From: Neckera pumila
Lineage: Eukaryota; Streptophyta; Bryopsida; Hypnales; Neckeraceae
Assembly: GCA_963969595.1 (NCBI GenBank)
Contig: OZ018418.1
Span: forward strand, 6,391,001 to 6,455,000
Reading direction: 5' to 3'
Length of the DNA stretch: 64,000 nt
Shown: positions 1 to 12,201 of the stretch, piece after piece
Layout of the letters: each line of letters begins with the position of its first letter
Position numbering within the stretch: the stretch's first letter is position 1
Made by a program: the position numbers and the translations under genes
The notes under the pieces: generated by a model
The model's input: the letters and a program-made list of their open reading frames with translations, nothing else
What the model was told of the DNA's origin: nothing
Database searches by the model: none

Positions 1-2939
1 ATATCTTGAGAATTCAAAACTGTTGTCAACAGTTCTGTAATTTTAGCTGTCACAATGGCTGTAGTGGTCTTCCTCATGAGTAGGAGGAAGGGGGTGAAAA
101 TCTCCTTGTCCTCTTCCAAAGCTACAATGTTGCGCACCATGCTGCCACATGTTGTAATCAATGCATCTGTGATAAATTATATCAAATTCAATACTTGAAT
201 GATTCGTTATATAAATTAAAATTTGAACACAAAATCATTGAATTTGAAAGTTACCTGTAGATGTTGTGTAGTCCAAAACCAAATCTCCTTCATTAGTTGT
301 CTCCTATATGAGGAATTGAAAAAACCTAGTGTCCTTTTCAGAAGCCCCCTACCATGGCATTGATGTGGCTTTGTTCATCAACATGGTTTCTTTGGTGGTG
401 TAGTTAATCAACGTGTTGTGCCTTTGGAGGTCTACTTTCACCTTCTTCATCGACATTGTGCGCTTGAAAGAGAAGTTAAATTTCCCTTTTTTGCCAAGGT
501 CCTTCACCTAGACTTTCATTTTGCAGCATTGAAACAAATATACATCAAAAATAAATAAAACAAATTGAAGTACCAAATGCCATTCAAATCATGATAAATT
601 CAAAAAATCATATTGTATTCATAACGTTGAAGGCAAAGTTCGAGTGCACTTGGTTGATGCCCAACCACTTGATCTTCTTCACCAATGTGGAATACGTCTC
701 ATACAATCCCACAATGATGCCTTTCAAAGTGGTGCCCTGTGAGTGAAACACAATCACGCAATCATGGTCCTGCAAATGCTTCTTTGCAAAAAGATATGCC
801 ATTTAAATGGCCTCAAACTCTGTATTTGTGTTCCACGCAAGCACCGCATGTGCTAGAATAGACACATTTGGGACATGCAAATTTTCTTGACATTTAAAAA
901 ACATGAGGTCCACTCCTGGCTGACGGTTCACTTTACCATCTTACGTGCAAGCCTTCCTTGTCAACAACTACAAACAAACAATTCTCCAAACAATCAATAA
1001 TTACCATAAAAATATTTGTGTCATTCAATTATATAGTCAATTGGCAAATTTCAAATACTAATAGTTTATCTTTTTCAAAAAACCCATCACCTCGATGAAG
1101 CATGTTGTTGCCTTGGTGTCCATGTTATCCATGATGTCAACAATGGGGATGTTCAAGATCAATTCCTCCAAGTTGACTTCATCAACATCACTGATGACTG
1201 TCACTTGTTTACCTCATGTAATCATGTCTTCCATCAACTCCACAAGCACCACCTTCTTCTTCACGTCACTCTAACATTCGGCTTGTATATGATCTACCGT
1301 AGGAGACATTAGAATCTAGCCACCAACTTCAACTATCTTCTTGCCTTTGCCCTTCATCTTCTTGTCTTTTTCCGCCTCCTCATTCTTTGCCAATTTCACC
1401 AAGCGCTCCGACTCTTTCTCCTCCTTGTTTGCTTAAATCTCTTATTCTCTGCCTTCCTTTTTTTTGTTAGCAACCGTCCTCCTTATCACAATGGTCCTTT
1501 TCTTCTGTCTATCAGTGAGATCAACAAATTTGGAAACCTCCAAGGCAATAACACAGAGGCCTTCAAATGAGTAAATGTCATGAGACAATCCAAGTATTAC
1601 TCTCCCCTTGTGAAATTTGTTGTTGTGAACATTGGAAGTTGGCTCAGGGTATACATGCACTCTGTCAAGTTCCAATTCAGTCCTGTAGACAAGCATTGAA
1701 GAAGATCCTCCCAAGCAATGGCATTCTTCACTAGAAGCTCATGCTTGAAGTAATTGCAATAAAAACAAAAAGAATCAATAGTGACAATATTGCAACTAAA
1801 AAGAAAAGCATTTAGAATTCATCATTGCTACACATGATAAGCCATTTCTATTAACAACCACCAGACGGAACTCCAAAATACAGATCAAAAACATCACTGT
1901 ACAAAAAACATAAAAAGAACGTGAAAAACATATACACAATTGTTGACAAAACCAAAAGTGGGGGTATCATGAGGTACTCTAAAAACAACCATCAGACCCA
2001 ATGGATGTTTGGAGCGGTGCTCAAAGTACCTCTACTTTTGGCATCGTCACTATAATTTATAAAAAAGTTTTACTACATCAGCTAAAGTAGTCATGAAATA
2101 CAAATTGTATATGCAATGCATTTCAATCAATGAAAAAAGTCAAGATTACTAAGTTTCACACACGTACCAGAAAATAATACTTTAAACGGCCTGTTCTGAT
2201 CCGTCAAAGAGTCATAGTCTGACTTCTTGAAAGCATTTTGTCCCTTCAGAGCAAGGTCAAACCTCTAATCCCAAATCGACTTCCTCCATCCTTTGATATA
2301 TTTGGTAAGATACTCTGGTTCAAGCGAGGCTGCCATGTTGATCTTGAGGTTATCCTTCTTCACTACATTGTCAACGTACTCAATAGTAGTGTTGTCAATC
2401 TATATGAAGTCCCCATTAATTTATTCTTAAACAATTTGAAAGCAAATGGATATTAAAAAATTAATAATGCAAAAATTTGAAGAAATAAACTTTAAATTCA
2501 TGTGTCTAAATTTAGATGAATGAAAACCACCTCATGCCTGTCCACAGTCCTACTAAAAGCATAATCATGATGCTCTTCAAATTGAAGACTAGAAACTGAG
2601 TTTGAGGAATGTATTTGAGAATTGTACTTAATGCTAGATCTCCCCACTAAAACCACTTGTTGCTTCTGCTTACGTTCTTTTGGCCAGTAAGTGACTAAGA
2701 TGTGGTTGTTCCGCATAGTCACATGCACAATTGCAAACATTCAAGACGGCACCAAAGCTTTTGAAGTCTGCTTCTTCATGTCTCACGAATCCATTAGAAG
2801 CCTCAGTATTTGTATCTTTTGGAGTCATTGGCTCCAAAAGGCCCGCCACATCTGCAATTGAGACTATCATGGTTGCCACCACTAGTGAAAATATGTGCCT
2901 AATGTGACCATCATTTGTATCCATTTGCACATGCAACAA
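1..2939 (-). pseudogene. Decayed multi-exon gene with class-beta DNA-methyltransferase-like C-terminal segment
   Basis: The gene reads leftward and runs off the left edge. Exon-like pieces are seen at about 2939-2670, 2399-2168 (acceptor before 2399; donor GTACGTG after 2168; residues LTKYIKGWRKSIWD, one internal TAG), 1760-1100, 945-608 and 515-1. The last piece has an EKD..F segment, then GDLVLDYTTST at about 290-255. A GTAACT donor follows at about 252 and a CAG acceptor near 160. After that comes CGSMVRNIVALEEDKEIF. An EKP-like segment, then GDxVLDxxxGTG, then a xGRxxxxxExD strand is the layout of the SAM-binding region of N4-cytosine/N6-adenine DNA methylases of the beta class. The glycine-rich motif is degenerate, and no (D/N)PPY motif could be placed. 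Stops and frameshifts (for example near 1530) make it non-functional. The family call is inference; the coding character is fairly clear. Confidence 0.5.
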
Positions 2940-3309
2940 ATTTCATGTCAATTATATCATTTTTGTCTAAGATTGAAATCAATGCACCTTTAGAGAATTT
3001 TTCATAGGATTAAGAGGACAAAAATGACTAAAAATTAATACTTGCAAAATGCAAAAAGATATAAGCCTCATTCTAGAACATGATATCAATGTAATATGAT
3101 ACAAAGATCTCACTTTATACTTTGATAACTTCTAAGTAAAACTAAGAACTTGGTTGCATCAATTACTTGTACTTTTCACTATTCACACACTTGCAAGTAT
3201 GTACTCCACCACAATCCATAATAAAACTAACACTAAATGAAAAAAATAGATACAACAATTAAAAGAAATGTTTTGTAAGCATTTGTACCTACTTAGAAGA
3301 TTGGAAACA

Positions 3310-4330
3310 AATGGAAGGTATACTCCAACTTTTGGTCACATTTCTTAGGCATTGCATAACGTGACCAAAAAATGAGGTAGTGTGAACTACCCCCACGATC
3401 CCATTTGGCACCAAAAGGGGTCGTGGAGGGAAGTCACGGTACTCCCACTTTTAGTCACTTGTCTTAGGCATCACATGACGTGACCAAAAATGGGAGTAGT
3501 GTGAGCTACCCCCACAACCCCATTCGGGACCAAAAGGGGTTGTGGAAGGAGGTCGCAGTACTCCCACTTTTGGTCACTTTTCTTAGGCATCGCATGACGT
3601 GACCAAAAATGGCAGTAGGGTGAACTACCCCCATGACCACATTCGGCACCAAAAGGGATCGTGGAGGAAGGTCGTGGTACTCCCACTTTTAATCACATTT
3701 CTTAGGCATTGCATAACGTGACCAAAAATGGGGGTAGTGTAAACTACCTCCACAACCCCATTTGGGACCAAAAGGAGTCATGGAGGGAGGTCATGGTACT
3801 TCACTTTTGGTTACATTTCTTAGAAATCACATGAGGTGACCAAAAATGGGGGTAGTGTGAACTACCCCCACAATCCCATTCGGCACCAAAAGGGGTTGTG
3901 GAGGGAGGTTGCGGTACTCCCACTTTTGGTCACATTTCTAAGGCATTGCATGACATGACCAAAAATGGGGGTAGTGTGAACTACCCCCATGACCCCATTT
4001 GACACCAAAAGGGGTCGTGAAGAGAGGTCGTGGTACTCCCACTTTTGGTCACATTTCTTAGGCATCACATGACTTGACTAAAAATGGGGGTAGTGTGCAC
4101 TACCCCTACCGCCCCATTTGGAATCAAAAGGGGTTGTGGAGGGAGGTCACGGTTCTCCCACTTTTGATTACATTTCTTAGACATCGTATGACGTGACCAA
4201 AAATGGGAGTAGTGTGCACTACCCCTACGACCTTATTTGGGACCGAAAGGGGTTGTGGAGGGAGGTCGCGGTACTCCAAGTTTTGATCACATTTTTTGGG
4301 TGTCCCATGACTTGACCAATAGTAAGGGTA
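3310..4330. repeat. 119-bp tandem repeat array (about 9 units), each with a hairpin
   Basis: The anchor ACGTGACCAAAAATGGG recurs at about 3359, 3477, 3597, 3715, 3834, 3953, 4072, 4193 and 4313, giving a period of 117-121 bp. Each unit holds a short inverted repeat (GGGGGTAGTGTG / ACTACCCCC). It then has a segment reading TTTGGCACCAAAAGGGG and a GGAGGGAGGTCGCGGTACTCC segment. Open frames over the array simply translate the repeat and are not genes. Confidence 0.9.
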
Positions 4331-4500
4331 GCATGAGCTATCTTTACTCTTAGTCAAGTCTTGGGACATCCAAAAAATGTGACTAAAAGTGGAAGTGCTG
4401 CAAGCTACCCCTTTTTTTGGTCAAATCATGTAATGTGCAAAAAATGTGACCAAAAGTGGGAGTACCGCGACCTCCCTCTACAACCCCTAACAGATGCCAA
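4331..4500. repeat. Inverted copy of the 119-bp unit at the array end
   Basis: AAATGTGACCAAAAGTGGG followed by AGTACCGCGACCTCC at 4444-4477 is the reverse complement of the GGAGGTCGCGGTACTCC...CACTTTTGGTCACATTT stretch of the array. The array therefore ends in an inverted unit, forming a large imperfect palindrome. Confidence 0.75.
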
Positions 4501-6125
4501 AATTTAACGTTCAAAAAGCATGGCAACAAAATTTAATGCCCTCCAATTTTGGGGGCGCTTTTAGTTCTCTTGAGGTTAGAAATTGTTCTAGACTTTAAAA
4601 AGATCTACAAAGCCACCCGCTCCCAACAATTCCCTACTATTGTTGCATTTGCATTATTCAATTCCAAGTGCCTAACTCGCAAAATCACGGAGCGCCGGTG
4701 CAACCATGCAAGCTCTATTTTCTCTAGTTCTCAACAAATTTTCTACTTGCCTTTTTGCACGTGTCTTGCTGTCAAACAAAAAAATCTCATTGCTGTTGCT
4801 TTTGGGAAATTCCTTGCAACTTTATACGTGGTGGTTTCAAGGTTCAAGGTTTTAGGAGTAGAATTAGAGGACCTCCAAGAGGGTGGGTGGGACATTCCTT
4901 CTCAGGGCTATTCCTATCATTTTCTTAGAGTGCATACTATGTAAACACCCAACTTTACATGGCATACAAGATACATATCAATCCCATCATAAGCCGTTTT
5001 TTAAACAAACTCTCTCTTTTCTTTATCGAGGTAATATCGTCATTAGACAGCTTACCTAACTAGTTCACGGCAAGTTTCTAAGCTCATCACAATATTTGTT
5101 TGTCTAACATAATGCTATAACTCATGTCTAAATCAATTCTTGTCTAATCATAAGATCTCATATTAACAAGAATTGCATTATCCCAATTAGTTGTTGCAAT
5201 TGTTGGAAGCTCCGGACTGGGTGAGTAGTCTTCGAAGAAGTGGACCTCACCTGTCTCCATGAAGAAACCCAACTTAACTATGTGAGGTTAGTTTGTAGGC
5301 AAGGTATTTTAAGTCCACTTGCAGCTTGTTATTGCAATTACAAATATTACAAAGCTAGAAAACCAAAGCATGAATTCACAAAAGACACAGCAAGTGAACA
5401 AACTAACTCATGAAAAGCAGAAAGAACTTTTTGAATCTATTGTGCCGCCATCCCTATTCCCGTAAGCCTTAGTCCAATCACACCAGCACCTCAAAGAGTC
5501 TCGATAAGCCCAAATCAACATATATCGATACAGTTCATTTACCTTACACCAGCTGTGTTCAAACTGCTTGTGAATTTCTCCCTTTATACGACATTCACTC
5601 GGACACGTGAATCATACCTGAGGTGGCTTGTTACCAAATTAATCTGGCCTTACCAAACTAATCAATTATTGGGTAATTGTACAGACATGTATACAGTGTT
5701 TTAACAATCAGGTCAATTACACTTTTTAGTTGCTTAGTGGGCTTGTTAATCAAGCATGAGTCCCACTAATTTTGAATTAATACATTGCTCATGGTGTAAT
5801 TTCTGTAAAACCGAAGTCTTTAATAAGCCCTTCTTTTACAAACATATATATTATAGTATAGGCTTAATGGATGGGTGGGTGGGACAAAAAATAAAAGGGA
5901 ATTATAAAACCTTTCTTTGTTTTAAGATCATATAGTACTCATAACTATAGTATTATAATCCATCTCTTCTAATATCTATAAAGACAATGAGATATCCTTT
6001 TATAGATTGGAACAGCTTGTATTTCCATTATTCTAATCTTTTCCTTTTCCTTTTTTCATAAGTTCTAAACTTATGCTAAAAAAGAAAACACAACTCCCAA
6101 ATTTTTGTTACATATCCAAACAAAA
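4501..6125. other. Non-coding stretch, no recognised feature
   Basis: There is a 131-codon open frame at 4549-4944, but it lacks recognisable domains, and I do not call it. The rest is AT-rich unique-looking DNA without a gene or clear repeat. Confidence 0.5.
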
Positions 6126-6131
6126 AGGAGA

Positions 6132-6175
6132 GTTTAGGGTTTAGGGTTAGGATTTAGGGTTAGGGTTTAGGATTT
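6132..6175. repeat. Interstitial plant telomere-like repeat
   Basis: TTTAGGGTTTAGGG-type heptamers with some TTAGGG and GGATTTAGGG variants, about six units. TTTAGGG is the common plant telomere unit. The degenerate, internal copy suggests a relic rather than a chromosome end. Confidence 0.7.
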
Positions 6176-6199
6176 GCGGAACAAAAAACCAATGACCCA

Positions 6200-6515
6200 T
6201 ACTCTATACTTTCATTAACTACAAGTCTGTAAACCATAAAAACAATGCATGTCCGTATGGAAAGAAACTGTATGGTGACATAAATGCGGCCATAGATTTG
6301 AAAGTAGTACCTAGACTATTTTCAACTTGTACATTTATTTTAAGAAGCCCACAAGCACTTTTTTTTGGACTCATGCATTTGTGATTTTCTAAAATTACAG
6401 GGCAGGGATCATTCTTTTGGGGTTCCAATCTAACATACAAAACGTGGGTAGTGAATTGGATGTGGCCATACATTTGAAAGTAATGCCTAGACTATTTGCA
6501 ACTTGTGCAGACAAA
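6200..6515 (-). repeat. Units of the ~176-bp satellite (minus orientation), left of the plus-strand array
   Basis: ACTATTTGCAACTTGT..., AAGCCCACAAGCAC and GGGTTCCAATCTAAC-like segments match the units at 8200-9200. About one and a half diverged units lie before the plus-oriented array. Confidence 0.65.
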
Positions 6516-6529
6516 TAAGTTCATCATCT

Positions 6530-8205
6530 TTAATCATTCATGAAGTTGGTTGCGTATTTAAGACCATTCATGAGAATTAAACAAAATTGTCACTATATTT
6601 TATACAATGAATCTCATGAAAATCATGCATGGGATATATTATTTATTATTAAAATCCAAAATGTCATGAAATTTGAATGCAAAGAACATGGTAAAAGAAT
6701 TGTACAAGTTGTGAATAATCCAAACATAAAGAATTTGTGAGTGCACTAAAATTGGAAACCCCATTTTATTGAATGTAATTCAAAAAGAAAAAGAAATCAA
6801 TTATCCATGCCTTGTAGTTAATTTAAAGACCCTAAAACTCAAATGTTATGAACTTTGAATGCAAAGAGCATGAAAAAAAAATGTACAAGTTGTCAGTAAT
6901 CCAAACATAGAAAATTTGTGAACGCACTAAAATTAGAGCCTCATATTGTTGAATATAATTTACAAAGAAGAAAACATCAATTACTCGTGGACTCAAATGT
7001 AGTTTAAAGAACCAAAAACTCAAATGTCATAAACTTTGAATGCAGAGAGCATGAAAAAAAAATGTACAAGTTATAAATAATTCAAATGTAATGGATTTGT
7101 GAGCGTACTCAAATTAGAGCCCCATTTTGTTGAATATAATTCACAAAGGAAAAAACATCAATTACCCGTGGACTATAGTTTAAAGAACAAAAAATTCAAA
7201 TGTCATGAACTCTGAATGCAAAGAGCATGAAAAAAAAAAGTACAAGTTATAAATAATTCAAACATAATAGATTTGTAAGCGCACTCACATTAGAGCCCCA
7301 TTTTGATGAATATAGTTCACAAAGAAAAAACCACCAATTATCCGTGGAATTGTAGTTTAAAGACCCTAAAACACAAATGTCATGAACTTTGAATGCAAAG
7401 AGCATGAAAAAAAAAAGTACAAGTTATAAATAATTCAAATATAATGGACTTGTGAGCATACTCAAATTAGAGCTCCATTTTGTTGAGTATAATTGACAAA
7501 GAAAAAAAACATCAATTACCCGTGGACTATAGTTTAAAGACCCTAAAACACAAATGTCATGAACTTTGAATGCAAAGAGCATGAAAAAAAAAAGTACAAG
7601 TTGTCAATAATCCGAACATAGAAAATTCATGAGCGCACTAAAATTAGGGCCCCATTTTGTTGAATACAATTCACAAAGAAAAAAACATGAATTACCCGTG
7701 GACTGTAGTTTAAAGAACCAAAAACTCAAATGTCATGAACTATGAATGCAAAGAGCATGAAAAAAAAATGTACAAGTTATAAATAATTCAAATATAATGG
7801 ACTTGTGAGCATACTCAAATTAGAGCTCCATTTTGTTGAGTATAATTGACAAAGAAAAAAAACATCAATTACCCGTGGATTATAGTTTAAAGACCCTAAA
7901 ACTCAAAATAATGTCATGAATTTTGAATGCAAAGAGCATGAAAGAGAAAATGTACAAGTTATAAATATTTCAAACATAATGGATTTGTGAGCGCACTCAA
8001 ATTAGAGCCCCATTTTGTTGAATTTAATTCACAAAGAAAAAAACATGAATTACCCGTGGACTGTAGTTTAAAGACCCTAAAATTCAAATGTCATGAACTT
8101 TGAATGCAAAGAGCATGAAAAAAAAATGTACAAGTTGTCAGTAATCCAAACACAGAAAATTCGTAAGCGCATCAAAATTAGGGCCCCATTTTCTTGAATG
8201 TCATT
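6530..8205 (+). repeat. ~177-bp satellite array, about 9 units, plus orientation
   Basis: The segment GAACTTTGAATGCAAAGAGC recurs at about 6670, 6850, 7028, 7205, 7383, 7560, 7737, 7915 and 8095, a period of 176-180 bp. Units share AAAAATGTACAAGTTGT, then GAGCGCACTAAAATTAG, then CATTTTGTTGAATATAATTC and AATTACCCGTGGACT. It is 5-20% diverged between units by eye. No coding capacity. Confidence 0.9.
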
Positions 8206-9200
8206 TCTTGAATTTCATGCTTTATGGGTTTCAACGTAAGAAAAATAAAATGGGTGGTAAGTTGAATGCGGCCATGGATTTGAAACTAATGCTTGGCTAG
8301 ACTATTTGCAATTTGTACATACTTTTCTAAAAACCCACAAGCACATGTTTTTTAACTCACGCATTTGTCATTCTCAAAAATACAAGGCACCTGTCATTTC
8401 ATTTGGGTTTCAACGGAAAATAAGAAAAATGGGTGGTGAATTGAATGTGACCATGGACTTGAAACTAATGCCTAGACTATTTGCAACTTGTACCTTTTTT
8501 TTAAGAAGCCCACATGCACATGTTTTTTAACTCATGCATTTGTCATTCTCAAAAATACATAGCACTTGTCATTTAATTTGGGTTTCAACGCAAATTAAAA
8601 AAAATGGGTGATGAATTAAATGCGGCCATGGATTTGAAAACAATGCCTAGAGTATTTGCAACTTGTACATTTTTTTATAAGAAACCCACGTGCAAATATT
8701 TTTTAACTCACGCATTTGTCATTCCCAAAAATACAGGGCACCTGTCATTTCATTTGGGTTTCAACAAAAAATAAAAAATATGGGTGGTGAATTGACTGCA
8801 ACCATGGCTTTGAAACTAATGCCTAGACTATTTCCAACTTGCACATATTCTCTAAAAAACCCATATCCACATATTTTTAAACTCAAGCATTTGTAACTCT
8901 CTAAAATATACGGTAGCTGTAATTCATTTTGGGTTTCATAACAAATTTTGAAAAATGGGTGGTGAATTGAATGGGGTCATGGATTTGAAAACAGTGCCTA
9001 GTACAATATTTCCAAGTTGTACATATTTTCTTAAAAACCCATGTCTATATATTTTAACTCAGGCATTTGTGACTCTCTAAAATATAGGGCAGCTATAATT
9101 TGTTTTGGGTTTCAAGGCAAATTAAAGAAAATGGATGGTGATTTGAATGCGGCATTGGATTAAAAATAATGTGTAGATTATTTCTAACTTCTATTTTTAT
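8206..9200 (-). repeat. ~176-bp satellite array, about 6 units, minus orientation
   Basis: GGGTTTCAAC-type anchors lie at 8226, 8405, 8580, 8756, 8931 and 9107 (period 175-179). Read on the minus strand, units carry GCCCTGTATTTTTGAGAATG and ATGTACAAGTTGCAAATAG, matching the order of motifs in the arrays at 6530-8205 and 32330-34650. It is therefore the same satellite superfamily in opposite orientation. Open frames here are repeat translations. Confidence 0.85.
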
Positions 9201-11099
9201 TTTTCCACACCCACATGTCTCTTTTTAATGACTCATGAAGCTGAAGGCCTTTGAAATGCATGGCCAATTTATGTTCACAAACACTAAAGTACAACAAACA
9301 CTGTACCTTGAAGGAGTCATGGCAAGAATGTCATGCAATTTCTACGTGATTGCATAAAATCAAATTGTGGGTGAAGTTGTAAACATTTTCCATCTATTGA
9401 ATTTGTGATCAAGTTCTGTTTATGCAAATTTTTACAAATCTTAAAATGCCAAATAACAGTAAAATACAAGAACCTTGAATGGTATTACAAGAGCCATTGC
9501 ATAAGTGTCATGCAATTTGTACGTAATTGCATGAAACCAAAGTGTGGTTGAAATTGTCAATATTTCTAATGTATTGAATTCAAAAATGACTTTGCATTTG
9601 ATAAAGTTGAAACATTTACAATCTTTTGGACAACTTCACTGGACCATTCCTTCACAAAGAATAAGTATTGAAATAAATGATAATAATCAACCAACGAGTT
9701 GAAATTTTTTTTAATATTTAATATTTATAATTATCCAAAATTCATGCACATACTTACATATTTTAAATCGTGAATCAAAAATAAATTTTTTATTGAAGAC
9801 TGTGTTTTAATGAACCCAAGTCTTACAAAGTCATTGAGTTAGTATTGAAATAAATGAAAAGAATGTACAAACAAGTAAGAAACTTTTTTAATATATAAAA
9901 TTTTTATAAATCCAAAACTCATGCACGTGCTTACACAATTTAAACCTTTATTTTAAATTAAATTTTTAGCATCATAAACACTTTAATGGATCCAAATGAA
10001 TTATTATAAAATCATAGAACTTGTATTGAAAAAAATGAAGAAAATCAACCAGCAAGTTCAAAACTAATCCAAAAATTGTCGTAAATAGTCATCTTCACTT
10101 TGTATACATCTTCAAAATCAAGTCATATCTAAGTATTTTGAAGAAATGATTTTATAACCAAACTTCGTAAGTTCTTTAACATCTAAAGGACCAACATGCG
10201 TTTTATGGCTATATAGAAATTTTGCACAATACATGTGATTGGAGATTTCCGTTTTTTTGGTTGGACTTTTAATGAAAGGTGGGAGTAAGGAATATATTTT
10301 ATATACATTAAGTTTCATAACATTTGGAAATGTGAATTAGTAGTTATGGCCTAATATGCTAGTTTTTTTTTGACTAGGCAGTCCGAGTAGATCAAGAAAA
10401 TTACTTTAATTATAGTCTGGGTAGATAAAAAAACTTTAACATTTGGAATTGGTTTTCTAGAGTTATATATATATATCTATATCTACATCTATATCTATAT
10501 CTATATCTATGTATATGGAATGCTTTGAATGCTTTTAATCAATGAGGCAAAAATTATGAAGACTTTTAGTTTGCGGACAAATGAAGATTTTTAGCTTGCA
10601 GGTAGGTATGGATTCTCTCTTCTAGAATAAACTTTGATGTCCTTCATCATTCAAACTCAATTTTCAATTTAGAGAAAAAATAAAAGTCATAGAATGTAGA
10701 TTGTTTATTACATCATTGCAACCATTGGGGTTGGCATTTTCCAATTCTACAATTTAATTCTTGACAATTTAGTATTTTGAATCATTCTCTATTACTATTA
10801 AACAAATTCTTTTTTTTCATTTTCAATGAAGTGCTAAGTTGGCGATTTTGAATGTTATGGTGGTGCTCCAAATTTCAACATTCATCCACATATTGGATAA
10901 AAAAATATAATATTAGAACATATCACATACCCATAATTCAATTTTCATCCACAATTTGGCGATTTCATCCAAGATTTTTTTTATTTGAAGTTTTCTGGCA
11001 ATTTTAGACCTTTCTAGTACTATTATTATTTTCTATAAGCGTGGTGCCAGGCCATAAAATTTGGTGCAATTTTGCACCAAATCGCCAAAAAAAAAAACA
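9201..11099. other. AT-rich non-coding stretch
   Basis: No gene is seen. It holds a TATATC microsatellite (about 10464-10515). A short hairpin near 11059-11081 reads TTTGGTGCAA / TTGCACCAAA, immediately before element A. Confidence 0.6.
10464..10515. repeat. TATATC microsatellite
   Basis: A TATATATATA run followed by tandem CTATAT hexamers. Confidence 0.9.
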
Positions 11100-11396
11100 C
11101 TACTTGTCGCAGCACAAGGCAAGCAAATTCCCAGTTATACTCCCCAAAACCACTCTAAAGCATAATAAAGTGACTCTATAGATTGAACCCGCGAGATTCT
11201 GTGAAGTACCTAACCTTATTTAGTATCTAAGGTCAGCCAGTAACTATATTTCTCTTTTCGATCAAAATACTATAACCGGAAACACAACAACACCAAAAAC
11301 TATAATCAAACCCTTCTCTCTTTTCTCGGTCCGTCCAACTCTCCGATCCGGTCTGATCAACTCATATCCGCTCTTACCTTCATCCGATTTAGTTTT

Positions 11397-11420
11397 ACCT
11401 CTGTTTCACTATCAGAGGGT
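11397..11420 (-). other. Conserved 24-nt hairpin of element A
   Basis: Minus strand ACCCTCTG - 8 nt loop - ACAGAGGT. The same 24-nt layout is at 18715-18738 in B and 38775-38798 in D, with the stem unchanged and the loop varying. It lies 292 bp from the 3' end of A. Confidence 0.7.
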
Positions 11421-12201
11421 TTGCCGCTTGCTTTTGAGAGTAGCAAGTCCACCACTCCTTTTGTGACTTATAGTGGCTGAAGACCCACTTTTCTATCCTC
11501 CAATCTCCTACACTAATTCGGATCTGGTTTGATTCCTCACAGCAATCTAGAGAACTCTTCGGATCACAGATTACACAAAGATCCCCGTAAGATCTTCTCA
11601 TACTACAACGACCTTGGCGCCAAGTTCCATCTGTACGAAGTCAGGTGGTTACAAATGTACCTGTCTGTTCCAACATCAACTAAAGCTCTTTCAATTATCA
11701 ACTAGGGCAGCAAGATCTCTCAGGAGATCGGACATTCAACCGGATTTCCCACCCAAGAGTTCTAGCACGACTAAGGAATCCCTCCCTATCCGCCTAGCCT
11801 AACAACAGCTTTCTTCCCGGAAACCTAAACCTTAGAAGTACTGAGGAACTGAAATCCACTCCCAACTCTTTCACTACCCGCTCACTTGCATATAAGATCA
11901 AAACAAAAACACCAAAGGGAGAAATCACCCCCAAACCGATGTGCGCCTTCCTAACTCCTCACCATACAGCCCTGCCACACACGGGAGAGACACACAACAA
12001 GAAGCCAATAAAAGGTACAAGCAAAATTTAGGTGAAAAGACTCCTAGCTCCCAAGCAAGGACTGACTTTATATGCAACTGATTTACAAAGGCAAAAAGGC
12101 CCCTACAAATCCGCGCGGAACTTCCAGATCCGATCCTAACCGGCCAGACCGAATCAACATCCGATCCGGTCCAAACTATCTTACACAAAATACATTCGTA
12201 C

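Noticed and set aside
4549..4944. 131-codon plus-strand open frame
   Set aside because: No recognisable domain, no splice or start context, and no second copy in the window; it could be chance in moderately GC DNA.
7025..8900. Short open frames over satellites and the 32-35 kb array
   Set aside because: They repeat at the satellite period and are translations of tandem DNA.
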